Source: Candidatus Eiseniibacteriota bacterium
GTDB taxonomy: Bacteria > Orphanbacterota > Orphanbacteria > Orphanbacterales > Orphanbacteraceae
NCBI GenBank assembly: GCA_024276995.1
Contig: JAJRWB010000046.1
Coordinates: 24,552 to 88,551, forward strand
Length of the DNA stretch: 64,000 nucleotides
Direction of reading: 5' to 3'
In this document: positions 37,059-46,887 of the stretch, one piece after another
How the letters are laid out: every line of letters starts with the position of its first letter
How positions within the stretch are numbered: position 1 is the stretch's first letter
The notes under the pieces: model-generated
Told to the model about the DNA's origin: nothing
Database searches by the model: none
What the model saw: the letters and a program-made list of their open reading frames with translations, nothing else
Translations under genes and position numbers: made by a program

Positions 37059-38087
37059 ATGCCCAGATCGAAAGAGGAAACGATCGAGTTCCTCCATACC
37101 CTTCCCCTGGCCGATGTGCACAGGCATTTCGACGGCGCCGTCCGCCCGCGCACGCTCTGGAATCTCTCGCAGACGTACTATTCCGCCATCCCCGGACTCG
37201 ACTACGACGGTTTCCGGGAGAAGCTCTCGTACGACGCCTCGCGGGATCGGACGCTCCTCGACTACCTCGACAAGTTCCATATTCCCCTTCAATACACGCA
37301 GTTCTTCGACAATATTCAGACCATCGCCGAAGAGATCGCGGAGGATGCATACGCCGACGGTGTGAGGCTTCTCGAATTGAGGCTCAACCCGACGATCCAC
37401 AGGCGTGCCGGGCTGACCTCCCGGCAGGTGCTCACGGCGGTGAGGAAGGGCCTGCGCGCGTGCGTCCGGCGCCACGCCGATCTCGAAGCGGGCATCATCG
37501 TGATCGCCATGCGGAACCACGGCGGGAACATGGCGAAAATCCTGCTGCGGGAAGTGGTAGGGGAGATGGAACAGTATCACAGCGGTATCGGCGTCGTCGG
37601 TTTCGACATCGCCGGTCCAGAGCGCCCTTTCCCGCCGGTCCTGTTCGTCGATACCTACGCTCTCGCGACGACCATGGGTTTCCACCGGACCGTCCACGCA
37701 GGCGAGGACGAAGGGCCGCGAAGCGTGTGGGACGCGGTCGAGTTGCTCGGCGCCGAGAGGCTCGGCCACGCGACGAGCGCCGGGCGGGATCGCGAGCTGA
37801 TCTCACGCTTGGCGAAAGACGGGATCGCCGTGGAGGTGTGTCTCACGTCGAACGTTCAGACCGGAGCCGTCGACCGGTTGAGCGATCATCCGCTCCCCCG
37901 TTTCCTGGAGGCGGGGGTGCCCGTCTGTCTTTCCACCGACAACCCGACCGTCTCCGGTGTGACCCTCGCCGGGGAGTACGCCACCGCCATCGAGATGTTC
38001 GACCTGAGCGACGACGACGTTCGGCGGCTCGTCAACATGTCGCGCCGGCATACGTTCATCACTTCCCGGGAGAATCGGTCCTGTTGA
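37059..38087 (+). CDS. add: Adenosine deaminase family protein
   Basis: A 342-residue metal-dependent deaminase. Zinc ligands His21 and His23 (DVHRHFDG), catalytic Glu216 (HAGED), His237 (LGHAT) and Asp294 (STDNP) are in place. The family converts adenosine to inosine; adenine and aminofutalosine deaminases are close relatives and cannot be excluded. The ATG at 37059 has AAGAAGGAGA upstream. The final 29 bases overlap the end of the convergent tricorn-like gene. Confidence 0.87.
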   Translation: MPRSKEETIEFLHTLPLADVHRHFDGAVRPRTLWNLSQTYYSAIPGLDYDGFREKLSYDASRDRTLLDYLDKFHIPLQYTQFFDNIQTIAEEIAEDAYADGVRLLELRLNPTIHRRAGLTSRQVLTAVRKGLRACVRRHADLEAGIIVIAMRNHGGNMAKILLREVVGEMEQYHSGIGVVGFDIAGPERPFPPVLFVDTYALATTMGFHRTVHAGEDEGPRSVWDAVELLGAERLGHATSAGRDRELISRLAKDGIAVEVCLTSNVQTGAVDRLSDHPLPRFLEAGVPVCLSTDNPTVSGVTLAGEYATAIEMFDLSDDDVRRLVNMSRRHTFITSRENRSC

Positions 38088-41000
38088 TCGCCCCGGGGGC
38101 GACCTTCTCGAGGAGCACTTCCACCGCCCGCTCGAGCTGCGCGTCGTTCCCCTTCGGCAGCTCCTCCGGAACCGAGGGGACGAAGATGTCGGGCGTGACG
38201 CCGTGGTTCTCCAGGTCGCGTCCGTCGAGGCTGAACCAGCCTGCGCCCGGTATCCGGAAGACCGTTCCGTCGATGAGCGAGACGTTCTGTGTGCCGATCA
38301 CCGCGCCGTACGTCGGGACGCCGAGCAGCGTTCCGAGGCCGAGGGTTTTGAAGGCGTGGGGAAAGATCTCGCCGTCCGAGTAGCTCCGTTCGTTGATCAA
38401 GCAGACGACCGGCTTGTCCCAGCGCTCCACCGGGTTGAAGCTGTCGCGCCGCTCCCGGCTCGTCATCCTGGCATAGGCCCGCCGTTGCAAGATGGTGATC
38501 ACCTGGTCATGGATCGATCCGCCGTTGTTGTAGCGGATGTCGAGAATCAATCCCTCCTTGTCGCCCGCCTCGGCCCAGAGATCCTTCTCGAATCGTTCGA
38601 TGTCGTGCGGGCCCATGGCGCTCATCCGAACGTAGCCGATGGCGCCGCCCGACAGGCTGTCGGTGAGCGCCCGGCTCCGGTCGACCCAATCTTCGTAGAT
38701 GTAACGGCGGATCGCCCCGCGCCCCTCGGGGATGATCGTCACCGTGCGCCGGTTCTTCCCGTCGGCGCTCGAGGCGAGCACGACGTCCACCTTCTCGTCC
38801 GCCTTGCCGTCCCACAGGTCGAAGTAATGCTCCCCAGTTCCCACGTCGACGCCGTCGACGCGGATCACGAAATCCCCTTCCCGCACGCGGTTCCCTTCGC
38901 GCACCGCGGGGCTGTCGTCGAACACCTTCCCCACGCGGACACCAGGCCCTTCGTAGGCGTCGTCGACGAGAAAACCGGTGGTCGCCGTGGAGGCGCCCTT
39001 CCCGCGGGGCGGGTAGACACCGAGGTGGGATGCGGAAAGCTCGCCGATCATCTCGCGGAGGACGTCGCTGAACTCCTCCACCGTGTAGGCCGCCGCCGCA
39101 CGGTCGGCGTACGCCAATCGAAGCGCCTTCCAGTCGACGCCGTGGAAGCGGGCGTCGTAGAAACCGTCGTAGAGGAGATTCCACGCCTCGTTGAATTTCT
39201 GCTTCCCCTCGGCCGCGAGATCGATGTTGACTCTCGCCGAAAACGCCACCGCCGAAGGCTTCCCCTCGACCGCGCCGCCGTCGTCGAAGCGGACGTGCCC
39301 GATCTTCCCGTGCCGGTGGAGGAAGAACAGTCCCCTTCCGTCCTTCTCGAAACGGAAGTTCGACGGCGCCCCCCCTCCCGACGTGAGCCGCGTGATCTTG
39401 TCGCCCTCGTCGTTCACGAGCCATAGATCGTCGGTGCCGAGCTGGTCGGAAAGGACGGCGTAGAACTTTCCATCCGGCGAGACGCAAAACGGGTTGTATC
39501 CGCCCGAAAGGCGCGTGACCGTAACCGTCCGGTCGTAGAGATGGTCGAAATCGATCTTCACGATGGCCGCTTTCTCCTCCCCTGCTTCCTCCCCATCCTC
39601 CTTCTTCCCGTCTTTCTCCTCCTCTTCGGCTTCCTCGGCGCGCTCGTCGTCGCTCTTTCGAGCCGCCTCCTTCGTGAGCCAAGTGTAACGGAGCCAGAGG
39701 TTGCCGTAGTCGTCCCGTGTCGCCCAGGCGAGACGCTCCCCGTCGGCGGTCCAGAAGGGGGAGTAGTCGTCCATTGGGCTGCGCGAGATGTTGTACGCCT
39801 CGCCGCTCCCGTCGGCGGGAAAGATGTAGACATCCTCGAGGGAGCCGAGATTCGACATCGACCCGGCGAGCCATTTCGAGTCGGGCGACCATCGGGTGTA
39901 GAGCACGTCGGGCGAGTCGAGCACCCTTTTCTCCCCTTTGCCGTCCGTGCCGATCACCCACGGGTAGCCGATCCCCCTGAGGAAGGCGATCTTTTCACCG
40001 TCGGGCGACGGCACGGGGAAGCGATCGTTTTCCGGCGAATCGGTGAGCCGCTCGGTTTCGATGCGGCGCGAGCGCGAGAGCCTCGTCTCCTCGTCGTCCA
40101 CCGAGCGAACGGCGTATATGTCGCCGTTTCCGGCGCGATCCGATTCGAAGTAGAGCGTCGTGCCATCGATCGACCAGGCGACATGCCTCTCCCGGGCGGC
40201 GGTGTCGGTAATTCTTCTGAGATGATCGGTAGCCTCGCCGTCATCGAGACCGAGGACGAAGATCTCGCCGTGCACTGAAAAGGCGATCTCCTCTCCGTCG
40301 GGAGAAAGGGCGAAGTCGGTCGCATTGTCGGTGAACGTCTCTTTGCGGACGGCGTTCCACTTCTCATCGCTTCGCGCGACGATCGAAAGCTCCGAAGGCG
40401 CCCCGCCACCCGTGGGAACGGTCCAGATCTTTCCATGCCGTTCATAGGCGATCCGTTTTCCGTCCGCCGATATGAAGGCGGATTCGATCGACCAACCGTC
40501 ATGCTTCGTGATCTCTGCCGGCTTCCCCACGCGCCGCGGCGGATCGGAGTCGAGATCGACGGCGATCCGCCAGATATTCGCCGTGGAGTCGTCCCCCTCG
40601 GAGACGTAGTAGATCGAGCGGCCGTCGGCGGCCCACATCGGCGCGTCGTCGTCTCCTTCCCAGTCGGTGAGTCGAACGCTTGCCCCGCCGCCGATACGGC
40701 GGAGGTAAAGGTCCCGGCTCGCCGAACCGCGGTAATGCTTCCTCCACCACGGCGTGTATCCCTTCACCCAGCAGATCCACTTCCCGTCGGGCGACAGCGC
40801 CGCGCCGACGGTGCGGTCGCGAATGAGCGCCGCCGGCAACGACCGGCCCGACCGTGTGGTGTAGAGATACGGGTTGAACGACTCCCGGTTGCTGGTGAAA
40901 AGGAGATCGTTTCCGTTGCCGCTCCAGCCGACTAGCATGTCGTCGGCGCTGTGCCACGTGAGCCGCCGCGGCCGGCCGCCTTTCTTGTCGATCACGAAGA

Positions 41001-41373
41001 GGTCGTCGTTCCCGTGGCGGTTCGACGAGAAGGCGACTCGCTTTCCGTCGGCGGACCAGCGCGGTGCGTGGTCGTACGCGTTATGGACGGTGAGACGGCG
41101 CGCCTCACCGCCCCGGGCGGAGACGATCCAGATGTCGCCCATCCAGGTGAACGCGATTTCGCTTCCGTCGGGGGAGATCGCGGGATCGCCCGCGCCGAGG
41201 ATCGCCGCCTCCTCCGCTGCCGGCGGTGTGGCGGGAGCGGGATCGGCAGCGACAAGATGTACGCCGGCGAGGAGAAGGATAAGGGCGAGAGCGAGAGCGA
41301 TTCTCCTCTTGGCGAGGGGATGTCCGCAGGCCATTCGGGAGAGACGCGTCGCGCTTTGACGGATCGAATTCAT
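38059..41373 (-). CDS. Secreted tricorn-like protease
   Basis: A 1104-residue protein with signal peptide (about 20-43), a WD/TolB-like beta-propeller region (about 50-590) with repeated SPDG motifs, an acidic Glu/Lys linker (about 590-625), a second propeller part, and the C-terminal protease half. Residues matching the tricorn active site are Ser782-His783 (SASHLG), the nucleophile Ser999 (RSYSDGE) and a Glu in LENHGVTPD. A PDZ-like domain sits between them. It would cut peptides into short products, here in the periplasm or outside rather than the cytosol. AGGAGG precedes the ATG at 41373. Confidence 0.88.
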   Translation of the reverse strand: MNSIRQSATRLSRMACGHPLAKRRIALALALILLLAGVHLVAADPAPATPPAAEEAAILGAGDPAISPDGSEIAFTWMGDIWIVSARGGEARRLTVHNAYDHAPRWSADGKRVAFSSNRHGNDDLFVIDKKGGRPRRLTWHSADDMLVGWSGNGNDLLFTSNRESFNPYLYTTRSGRSLPAALIRDRTVGAALSPDGKWICWVKGYTPWWRKHYRGSASRDLYLRRIGGGASVRLTDWEGDDDAPMWAADGRSIYYVSEGDDSTANIWRIAVDLDSDPPRRVGKPAEITKHDGWSIESAFISADGKRIAYERHGKIWTVPTGGGAPSELSIVARSDEKWNAVRKETFTDNATDFALSPDGEEIAFSVHGEIFVLGLDDGEATDHLRRITDTAARERHVAWSIDGTTLYFESDRAGNGDIYAVRSVDDEETRLSRSRRIETERLTDSPENDRFPVPSPDGEKIAFLRGIGYPWVIGTDGKGEKRVLDSPDVLYTRWSPDSKWLAGSMSNLGSLEDVYIFPADGSGEAYNISRSPMDDYSPFWTADGERLAWATRDDYGNLWLRYTWLTKEAARKSDDERAEEAEEEEKDGKKEDGEEAGEEKAAIVKIDFDHLYDRTVTVTRLSGGYNPFCVSPDGKFYAVLSDQLGTDDLWLVNDEGDKITRLTSGGGAPSNFRFEKDGRGLFFLHRHGKIGHVRFDDGGAVEGKPSAVAFSARVNIDLAAEGKQKFNEAWNLLYDGFYDARFHGVDWKALRLAYADRAAAAYTVEEFSDVLREMIGELSASHLGVYPPRGKGASTATTGFLVDDAYEGPGVRVGKVFDDSPAVREGNRVREGDFVIRVDGVDVGTGEHYFDLWDGKADEKVDVVLASSADGKNRRTVTIIPEGRGAIRRYIYEDWVDRSRALTDSLSGGAIGYVRMSAMGPHDIERFEKDLWAEAGDKEGLILDIRYNNGGSIHDQVITILQRRAYARMTSRERRDSFNPVERWDKPVVCLINERSYSDGEIFPHAFKTLGLGTLLGVPTYGAVIGTQNVSLIDGTVFRIPGAGWFSLDGRDLENHGVTPDIFVPSVPEELPKGNDAQLERAVEVLLEKVAPGAINRTDSPGK

Positions 41374-41452
41374 TCGAAAAGAACCTCCTGGGAAGAGGGA
41401 GAACACTCGAAGCGCCGGCGGAGCATCGCCGGCATCGCCGGGAAGTCGAGTG

Positions 41453-41481
41453 ATCATAGCACGGCGCCCTTCGTCCGTCAC
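41453..41481 (-). promoter_or_regulatory. Candidate promoter of the tricorn-like gene
   Basis: On the - strand, GTGACG (41476-41481), 17 bases, TATGAT (41453-41458) with TGC before it as in an extended -10, about 75 bases before the start. Confidence 0.4.
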
Positions 41482-41653
41482 CGGCTCGCACCCGCCGGGA
41501 CGGGCTCGCCCGGAGGCGATACCTATCGTCCGACGCCGGCCGTCTCGACAGAGGAGGGGGGAATCGGGTAGAGTCACACCCGGCCGGGAGGAAGGCGCGG
41601 CGCGTGCGTTGCCGAGAAATCCACCGATAAGAGTCTCGGGAGGCGAAAGGCCG

Positions 41654-42418
41654 ATGGGCGAGAAGTCGCGGCGGGCGGAAGTGACGGTCCTCTACTTCGG
41701 ACCGGCATCGGATGCGGCGGGCACGCCGCGCGAGACGATCGCCATCGAACCGGGGTCGTCGCTCGCCGATCTTTTCGAACGGCTCTGCGAGCGCCATCCT
41801 TCTCTTCGCGGCCGGGCCCGCTTTCTCCGCTTCGCGCTGAACCAGGAGTACGTCGATTTCGCGCTCCCTTCGCCCGGCGCCGGCGAGGACGATCGGGGCG
41901 AAGCGCCTGCCGAGTCCGGGGGCGAAGGTCCGGCCCTCTCCGACGGCGACGAGGTCGCCCTGATCCCCCCCGTGGCGGGGGGTGTGGAGGAGCCGGTGGT
42001 GGAGCTCACCGACGGACCGATCGACTTCACCCGTCTCGTCGAGAGCGTTCGCGCCGATCATGCCGGGGCGGTCTGTCTCTTTCTCGGCACCGTTCGTGCC
42101 GAGGGGGACGCCGCCGGCCCGCTCGAGGCGCTCGAATACACCGCGTACAAGGAGATGGCCTCAGCCGAGCTGCGCAAGATCGCCGCGGCCGTCTTGGAGG
42201 ATCTCGACCTGACCGGCGTTGCGGTGGCGCACCGCCTCGGCACGATGACCGTCGGCGAGGTATCGGTGGCATTGGCCGTTTCGGCGCCCCACCGGAAGGA
42301 GGCGTTCGCCGGCTGCCGCCGGGTGATCGATCGGCTGAAAGAGAGCGTCCCGATCTGGCAGCGGGAAATCTGGCGCCGCAAAGAGGCGACGTGGGTCGAC
42401 CCGGAGAGGGAGGGATAG
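41654..42418 (+). CDS. MoaD-MoaE fusion, molybdopterin synthase
   Basis: A 254-residue fusion. Residues 9-110 are MoaD, the small ubiquitin-like sulfur carrier, with a Gly/Glu-rich insert (about 73-95) and the Gly109-Gly110 that normally ends the protein. Residues about 117-254 are MoaE, with Lys243 in IWRRKEATW matching a catalytic lysine. Molybdopterin synthase puts two sulfurs into precursor Z. Because the Gly-Gly is internal here, thiocarboxylation would need cleavage after Gly110, as reported for mycobacterial MoaX, or another mechanism. The ATG at 41654 gives a full MoaD start. The endonuclease III gene starts 3 bases later. Confidence 0.87.
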   Translation: MGEKSRRAEVTVLYFGPASDAAGTPRETIAIEPGSSLADLFERLCERHPSLRGRARFLRFALNQEYVDFALPSPGAGEDDRGEAPAESGGEGPALSDGDEVALIPPVAGGVEEPVVELTDGPIDFTRLVESVRADHAGAVCLFLGTVRAEGDAAGPLEALEYTAYKEMASAELRKIAAAVLEDLDLTGVAVAHRLGTMTVGEVSVALAVSAPHRKEAFAGCRRVIDRLKESVPIWQREIWRRKEATWVDPEREG

Positions 42419-42420
42419 GA

Positions 42421-43107
42421 TTGGCGAGGGAATCTCTTGCGCGGCGGAAGGAGCGGGCGGGAAGGATCACGGCGAAGCTGGCGCGCCTCTACCCCGATGC
42501 CGACTGCGCACTCGATCACTCGTCGGCGCTCGAACTTCTCGTGGCGACGATCCTCTCGGCGCAATCGACCGACGCCACGGTGAATCGGGTGACGCCGGAA
42601 CTCTTCCGGTCGTACCGCGCCGCCGCCGACTACGCCGCCGCCGATCCATCCCGTTTCGAGGAGCAGATCCGGCCGACCGGTTTCTTCCGCCAGAAGACGA
42701 AGAACATTCTCGGCGCCGCCGGCAGGCTGGTCGACGAGTTCGGCGGGGAGGTCCCTTCCACCATGGAGGAGCTGGTGCGTCTTCCCGGGGTGGCCCGCAA
42801 GACGGCGAACGTCATCTTGGGGACGTGGTTCTCGAAGAACGAGGGGATCGCCGTGGATACCCACGTCGGACGGCTTGCTCACAGGCTCGGGTTGACCTGG
42901 CGGAGCCGGGACAGCAAGGACGCGGTGAAGATCGAAAAGGACCTGATGGAACTGATCCCGCGCCGCCGCTGGACCTCCGCCGGCCACGCGATCATCCTTC
43001 ACGGGAGAAATATTTGCGACGCCCGCCGTCCCGACTGCGACTCGTGCACCCTCGCTTCCGACTGCCCCTCCGCGGGAAAAGCAGTGCCGCCCTCCCGGCG
43101 CGGCTGA
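42421..43107 (+). CDS. nth: Endonuclease III
   Basis: A 228-residue DNA glycosylase/AP lyase for oxidised pyrimidines. It has the helix-hairpin-helix LPGVARKTANVIL with the catalytic Lys127, the catalytic Asp146 in VDTHVGR, and a C-x6-C-x2-C-x5-C cluster loop (Cys199, 206, 209, 215) for [4Fe-4S]. The TTG at 42421 is preferred since GAGGGATAGGA lies just before it and the protein then starts at the usual point; GTG 42391 is the alternative. Confidence 0.9.
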   Translation: MARESLARRKERAGRITAKLARLYPDADCALDHSSALELLVATILSAQSTDATVNRVTPELFRSYRAAADYAAADPSRFEEQIRPTGFFRQKTKNILGAAGRLVDEFGGEVPSTMEELVRLPGVARKTANVILGTWFSKNEGIAVDTHVGRLAHRLGLTWRSRDSKDAVKIEKDLMELIPRRRWTSAGHAIILHGRNICDARRPDCDSCTLASDCPSAGKAVPPSRRG

Positions 43108-43153
43108 GCGCTTCGACGCGCCGCGAGAACCGTGCCGCGATCCGCGTCGCGAA

Positions 43154-43183
43154 AAGGCAGGGGGAGCCGTCTCCCCCCGCCTT
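43154..43183. terminator. Hairpin between nth and pepF
   Basis: A 12-bp stem with a single A-C mismatch (AAGGC/GCCTT outside, GGGGGAG/CTCCCCC inside) and a four-base loop lies in the gap between the convergent genes. It could serve both strands. Confidence 0.6.
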
Positions 43184-43229
43184 CCGATTCACCTTCGCCC
43201 GATCGGCTCTTGACCGGGCCCGATACCCG

Positions 43230-45113
43230 TCAATTCTCTTCGTGAAGGAGCTCGCCGAGCTGGTCGACGAGGTCGGCGAGAAGATCGCATGTCGCCTGGA
43301 TCGGTTTGGGCGTGGTGAGATCGACGCCCGCCTTCTTGAGAAGATCGTTCGGGTATTCGCTCGAGCCGCTCTTGAGGAAGTTGAGGTACGCCTCGAGGGC
43401 GCCCGGTTCGCCTGCGAGGATCTTCCGTGAGATCGCGGTGGCCGCTGCGTACGACGTGGCGTACTTGTAGACGTAATAGTTCCTGTAGAAATGCCCGATC
43501 CTCCCCCAGCCGATCGACGAGCGCTCCGGGTAATGGACCACCGGCCCGGAGTATTTCTTCAGCAGATCGCCGTAAACCTTGTCGAGCGACTCCACCGTGA
43601 GAGGTTCCCCGTTCTCCACCATCTTGTGCGCCGTGTGCTCGAACTCGGCGAACTCGACCTGGGTGTAGACCGTCCCGATGATCTGCTTGATGTAGAAATT
43701 GATCAGATAGATCCGCTTTTGCCTGTCCTTCTCGTGGTTGAGCATATAGTTGAGAAGGATCGCCTCGTTCGTGGTGGAGGCGACTTCGGCGACGTAAAGA
43801 ACGTAATCGGCGTAAGGGGGGGGTTGGTTGTTCATCGTGTAGAAGGTGTGCATCGAATGGCCCATCTCGTGGGCCACGGTCGACACGTCCTCGAGCTTGT
43901 TCTGGTAGTTGAGCAGCATGAAGGGGCCGCCCGTGGCGAGACCGCCCCAGCTGTAGGCACCGCTCCGCTTCCCCTCGTTCTCGTAGACATCGACGATGTG
44001 GGAGTCGAACAGCTTTTTCATGTCGGAAATATACTGTTCACCGAGAGGCTTCAGCCCTTCGACGATCATCTCCACCGCCTTGTCGTACGGCACGTCCTCA
44101 TCGATCTCCGGAGTAAGGGGGAGGTAGAGGTCCCAGTGGGAGAGCGTGTCGATGCCGAGCACCTCCGACCGGATTTCGTTGTACCTGTGAAGCGGTTCGA
44201 GGTTCCGGTTCACCGTGGCGATCAGGTTCTCGAGAAGCTCGACGTCGATGTTGTCGGCGAAAAGCGCCCTTTCGGCGCACGTCTCGAAATGCCGGGCGCG
44301 GGTGTAGAAGAGATCCTTCTTCATCGCCCCGTCGAGGGCGGCCGCGTTGGTGTTCACGATTTTTTCATATCCGTCGTAGTACGTGTTCCACGCCCGTTCC
44401 CGGACATCGCGGTCGGGATCGTTCATGTAGGTCGCATATCGCGCCTCGGTCATCTCCACTTCGTTCGAATCGCCGTCGAGGAAGGTGCCGAATTTCAGAT
44501 CGGCGTTCGTCATCTGGCCGAACACGGCGGATGGAACGGCGGTGACATCCCCGGCGAGGGAAAGGATCCTCTCCTCCTTTTCGCTCAGCACGTGCTCTTG
44601 CTGTCGCCAAAGATCGTCGAACTTCTGCCTGTACACGGCGAGTTCCTCCGATTCGTCGAAGAAGGAGAGCACCTTCTCGCGGGGAATCGAGACGAGTTCG
44701 GGCGTCACCCAGGACATGGCGGAGCTTACCTCCGTGCCGAGCGTCTGCACCCGCTGCCAGAGCGCCTGGTTTTCCGATACCCGCATATCCTGGTGGAAGT
44801 TCAGCCCGGCATAGACCTGCAGCCTGTCCATGATGAGGGAGAGTTCCTCGCTCCCCTTCTCGAATCGAAGGAGCGTCTCGGCCGATTCGCCCAGGTGTCC
44901 GCGGAATTCCTCGATTTCCGGGAGAAGCGATTTCACTTTATCGAAATCGGCCTCCCACCGGTCGGTCGATTCGTAGATCTTCGTGAGATCCCACTTGTAC
45001 TTGGCATCGATGTCCGCCCGGTCCGTGGCGCCCTGCGCCTGGAGGTGGACGGGAAAAAGCGCGGCGAAGCACAGGAGCGCCGCCGGGATCGAAAACTTCG
45101 CGAACGTCTTCAC
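43230..45113 (-). CDS. pepF: Secreted oligoendopeptidase F (M3B)
   Basis: A 627-residue zinc metallopeptidase of the thimet/M3 group. The zinc motif is His415-Glu416-Met-Gly-His419 in VAHEMGHSMHTFY. It has a signal peptide (about residues 1-26, ending LQAQG), whereas most PepF are cytosolic, so this copy probably acts on peptides in the periplasm. The GTG start has GAGG upstream. It converges with nth and diverges from the carboxypeptidase gene. Confidence 0.9.
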   Translation of the reverse strand: MKTFAKFSIPAALLCFAALFPVHLQAQGATDRADIDAKYKWDLTKIYESTDRWEADFDKVKSLLPEIEEFRGHLGESAETLLRFEKGSEELSLIMDRLQVYAGLNFHQDMRVSENQALWQRVQTLGTEVSSAMSWVTPELVSIPREKVLSFFDESEELAVYRQKFDDLWRQQEHVLSEKEERILSLAGDVTAVPSAVFGQMTNADLKFGTFLDGDSNEVEMTEARYATYMNDPDRDVRERAWNTYYDGYEKIVNTNAAALDGAMKKDLFYTRARHFETCAERALFADNIDVELLENLIATVNRNLEPLHRYNEIRSEVLGIDTLSHWDLYLPLTPEIDEDVPYDKAVEMIVEGLKPLGEQYISDMKKLFDSHIVDVYENEGKRSGAYSWGGLATGGPFMLLNYQNKLEDVSTVAHEMGHSMHTFYTMNNQPPPYADYVLYVAEVASTTNEAILLNYMLNHEKDRQKRIYLINFYIKQIIGTVYTQVEFAEFEHTAHKMVENGEPLTVESLDKVYGDLLKKYSGPVVHYPERSSIGWGRIGHFYRNYYVYKYATSYAAATAISRKILAGEPGALEAYLNFLKSGSSEYPNDLLKKAGVDLTTPKPIQATCDLLADLVDQLGELLHEEN

Positions 45114-45197
45114 AGGTTGTTCCTCACGGGTTGTTCCCGCGCTGCGCGGGAGTGATCGAACTCCGGGGACGAAAAAAGAGGAATTCGGAGTCGATTG

Positions 45198-45226
45198 AGA
45201 CTACCCGATCGGTCCCCGGCGCGCAA
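45198..45226 (-). promoter_or_regulatory. Candidate promoter of pepF
   Basis: On the - strand, TTGCGC (45221-45226), 17 bases, TAGTCT (45198-45203), about 90 bases before the GTG. A small hairpin, CCCGC/GCGGG, lies in the leader. No clear promoter for the divergent gene was seen in this 261-base gap. Confidence 0.4.
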
Positions 45227-45374
45227 GGCCGCCGTCGGACCCGGTGATCGGCCGCCGGCGTGCTGGACGGAGAGGGACGATTCGGGCATACTGACCCGAA
45301 TCAGGCGCATCTACGCCCCGGCGCCGGCGCGACGGTGTCGTACGGCCCACCCCCACGCGAGGAGCGAAAGGATT

Positions 45375-46874
45375 ATGAATTCATCGGAGCGCTATGACGC
45401 ATTCCTCGATATCACCCGGCAGATCCACGCCCTCGAGCTTGCAGCGGAGTTCCTGTCGTGGGACCAGCAGACCGGCATGCCGCCGAAGGGAGCGCCGGCG
45501 CGCGCCCTCCAGCTCTCCACGGTGGAAGGGATCCGCCACGCCGTGCTGACCGGCGACGAGCTGGGAGAGCATCTCGAAGCGCTCGGAAACGGCGTTTCCC
45601 TCGATGGCGATGCCGCGGTGAATGTGCGCGAAATGGAGAGGCTCCGCCGCCGCGCCCTTTGCATTCCGAACGCGCTCGTAAGGGAGATCTCGAAGGTCCA
45701 GTCTCTCGCCATGGAGGCGTGGATCCGGGCGAGGAGCGATTCCGATTTCGGCGCTTTCGCCCCGTGGCTCGGCGAGATGCTCGATTTGAAGAGGCAGGAG
45801 GCGGACGAGGTCGGCTATGACGAGTGCCGGTATGACGCCCTGCACGATGAGTATGAGCCGGGGAGCACGGCGCGGCGGCTGAAAGTCCTCTTCCGGACGC
45901 TACGCGATGAACTCGTTCCCCTCGTGGCCGAGCTGGCCGATTCCCCCGCCGCCGCGAAACGGAAGGGGGTGGTGGGCGATTTCGCCGTCGACCGGCAGAA
46001 GGCGTTCGCCGTGAATCTGCTCACCACCATCGGTTTCGACTGGGACGCGGGGCGCGTCGACGTGTCGGCGCACCCTTTCTGCAGCGGCAACCTGCATGAC
46101 GTTCGACTCACCACCCGTTACGACGAAAACGATATTACAAGGGCGCTCTTCGGTCTCCTGCATGAAGGGGGACACGGCCTGTATGAGCAGGGCTTCGATC
46201 CCGCCTTCGAAGGGACTCCGCGCGCCCGGGCGGTCAGCCTTGGCATCCATGAATCGCAGTCGCGGATGTGGGAGAACCTGGTCGGCCGTTCTCGGCCGTT
46301 CTGGGAGTTCGCGCTCCCCCTTCTCCACGAAGCTTTTCCGTTCACCTCATCGGTCGGTCTAGACGATTGGTACGCCGCGATCAACCGCGTGGAGCGATCG
46401 ATGATCCGCGTCGAGGCGGACGAGGTGACGTACAATCTTCATATCATTCTCCGGTTCGAATTGGAGATGGAATTGATCGAGGATCGGCTTTCGGTGGCCG
46501 ACCTGCCGGCGGCGTGGAACGACAGGATGAAATCGTTTCTCGGCGTCGTGCCGGCGAATGATGCCGAGGGCGTACTCCAGGATATCCACTGGGCGCACGG
46601 CATCTTCGGCTACTTCCCCACTTATGCCCTGGGCAATCTCTACGCGAGCCAGTTCTTCCACGCCGCGCGGAACGACATACCCGGCATGGACGAGGCGATC
46701 CGGAAAGGGAACTTCGCCCCTCTTCTCGGTTGGCTGCGCGAGAAGATTCACACCCGTGGGAGAACGCTCTGGCCCGAGGATCTGGTGAAGGACGTGACGG
46801 GCGAGGCGCTGAACGCCGACTACCAGCTCGACTATCTGAAGGAGAAGTTCCGGTCGCTCTACGGCGCCGGCTGA
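45375..46874 (+). CDS. Carboxypeptidase Taq (M32)
   Basis: A 499-residue zinc carboxypeptidase. The active-site motif is His263-Glu264-Gly-Gly-His267 in LLHEGGHGLYEQG. GIHESQSRMWEN supplies a further ligand Glu, and WAHGIFGYFPTYALGN is conserved near the C-terminus. There is no signal peptide, so it should be cytosolic and finish peptides made by other proteases. The ATG at 45375 follows GCGAAAGGA; the open frame upstream is not coding. Confidence 0.9.
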   Translation: MNSSERYDAFLDITRQIHALELAAEFLSWDQQTGMPPKGAPARALQLSTVEGIRHAVLTGDELGEHLEALGNGVSLDGDAAVNVREMERLRRRALCIPNALVREISKVQSLAMEAWIRARSDSDFGAFAPWLGEMLDLKRQEADEVGYDECRYDALHDEYEPGSTARRLKVLFRTLRDELVPLVAELADSPAAAKRKGVVGDFAVDRQKAFAVNLLTTIGFDWDAGRVDVSAHPFCSGNLHDVRLTTRYDENDITRALFGLLHEGGHGLYEQGFDPAFEGTPRARAVSLGIHESQSRMWENLVGRSRPFWEFALPLLHEAFPFTSSVGLDDWYAAINRVERSMIRVEADEVTYNLHIILRFELEMELIEDRLSVADLPAAWNDRMKSFLGVVPANDAEGVLQDIHWAHGIFGYFPTYALGNLYASQFFHAARNDIPGMDEAIRKGNFAPLLGWLREKIHTRGRTLWPEDLVKDVTGEALNADYQLDYLKEKFRSLYGAG

Positions 46875-46887
46875 GCACCGGGAACGG

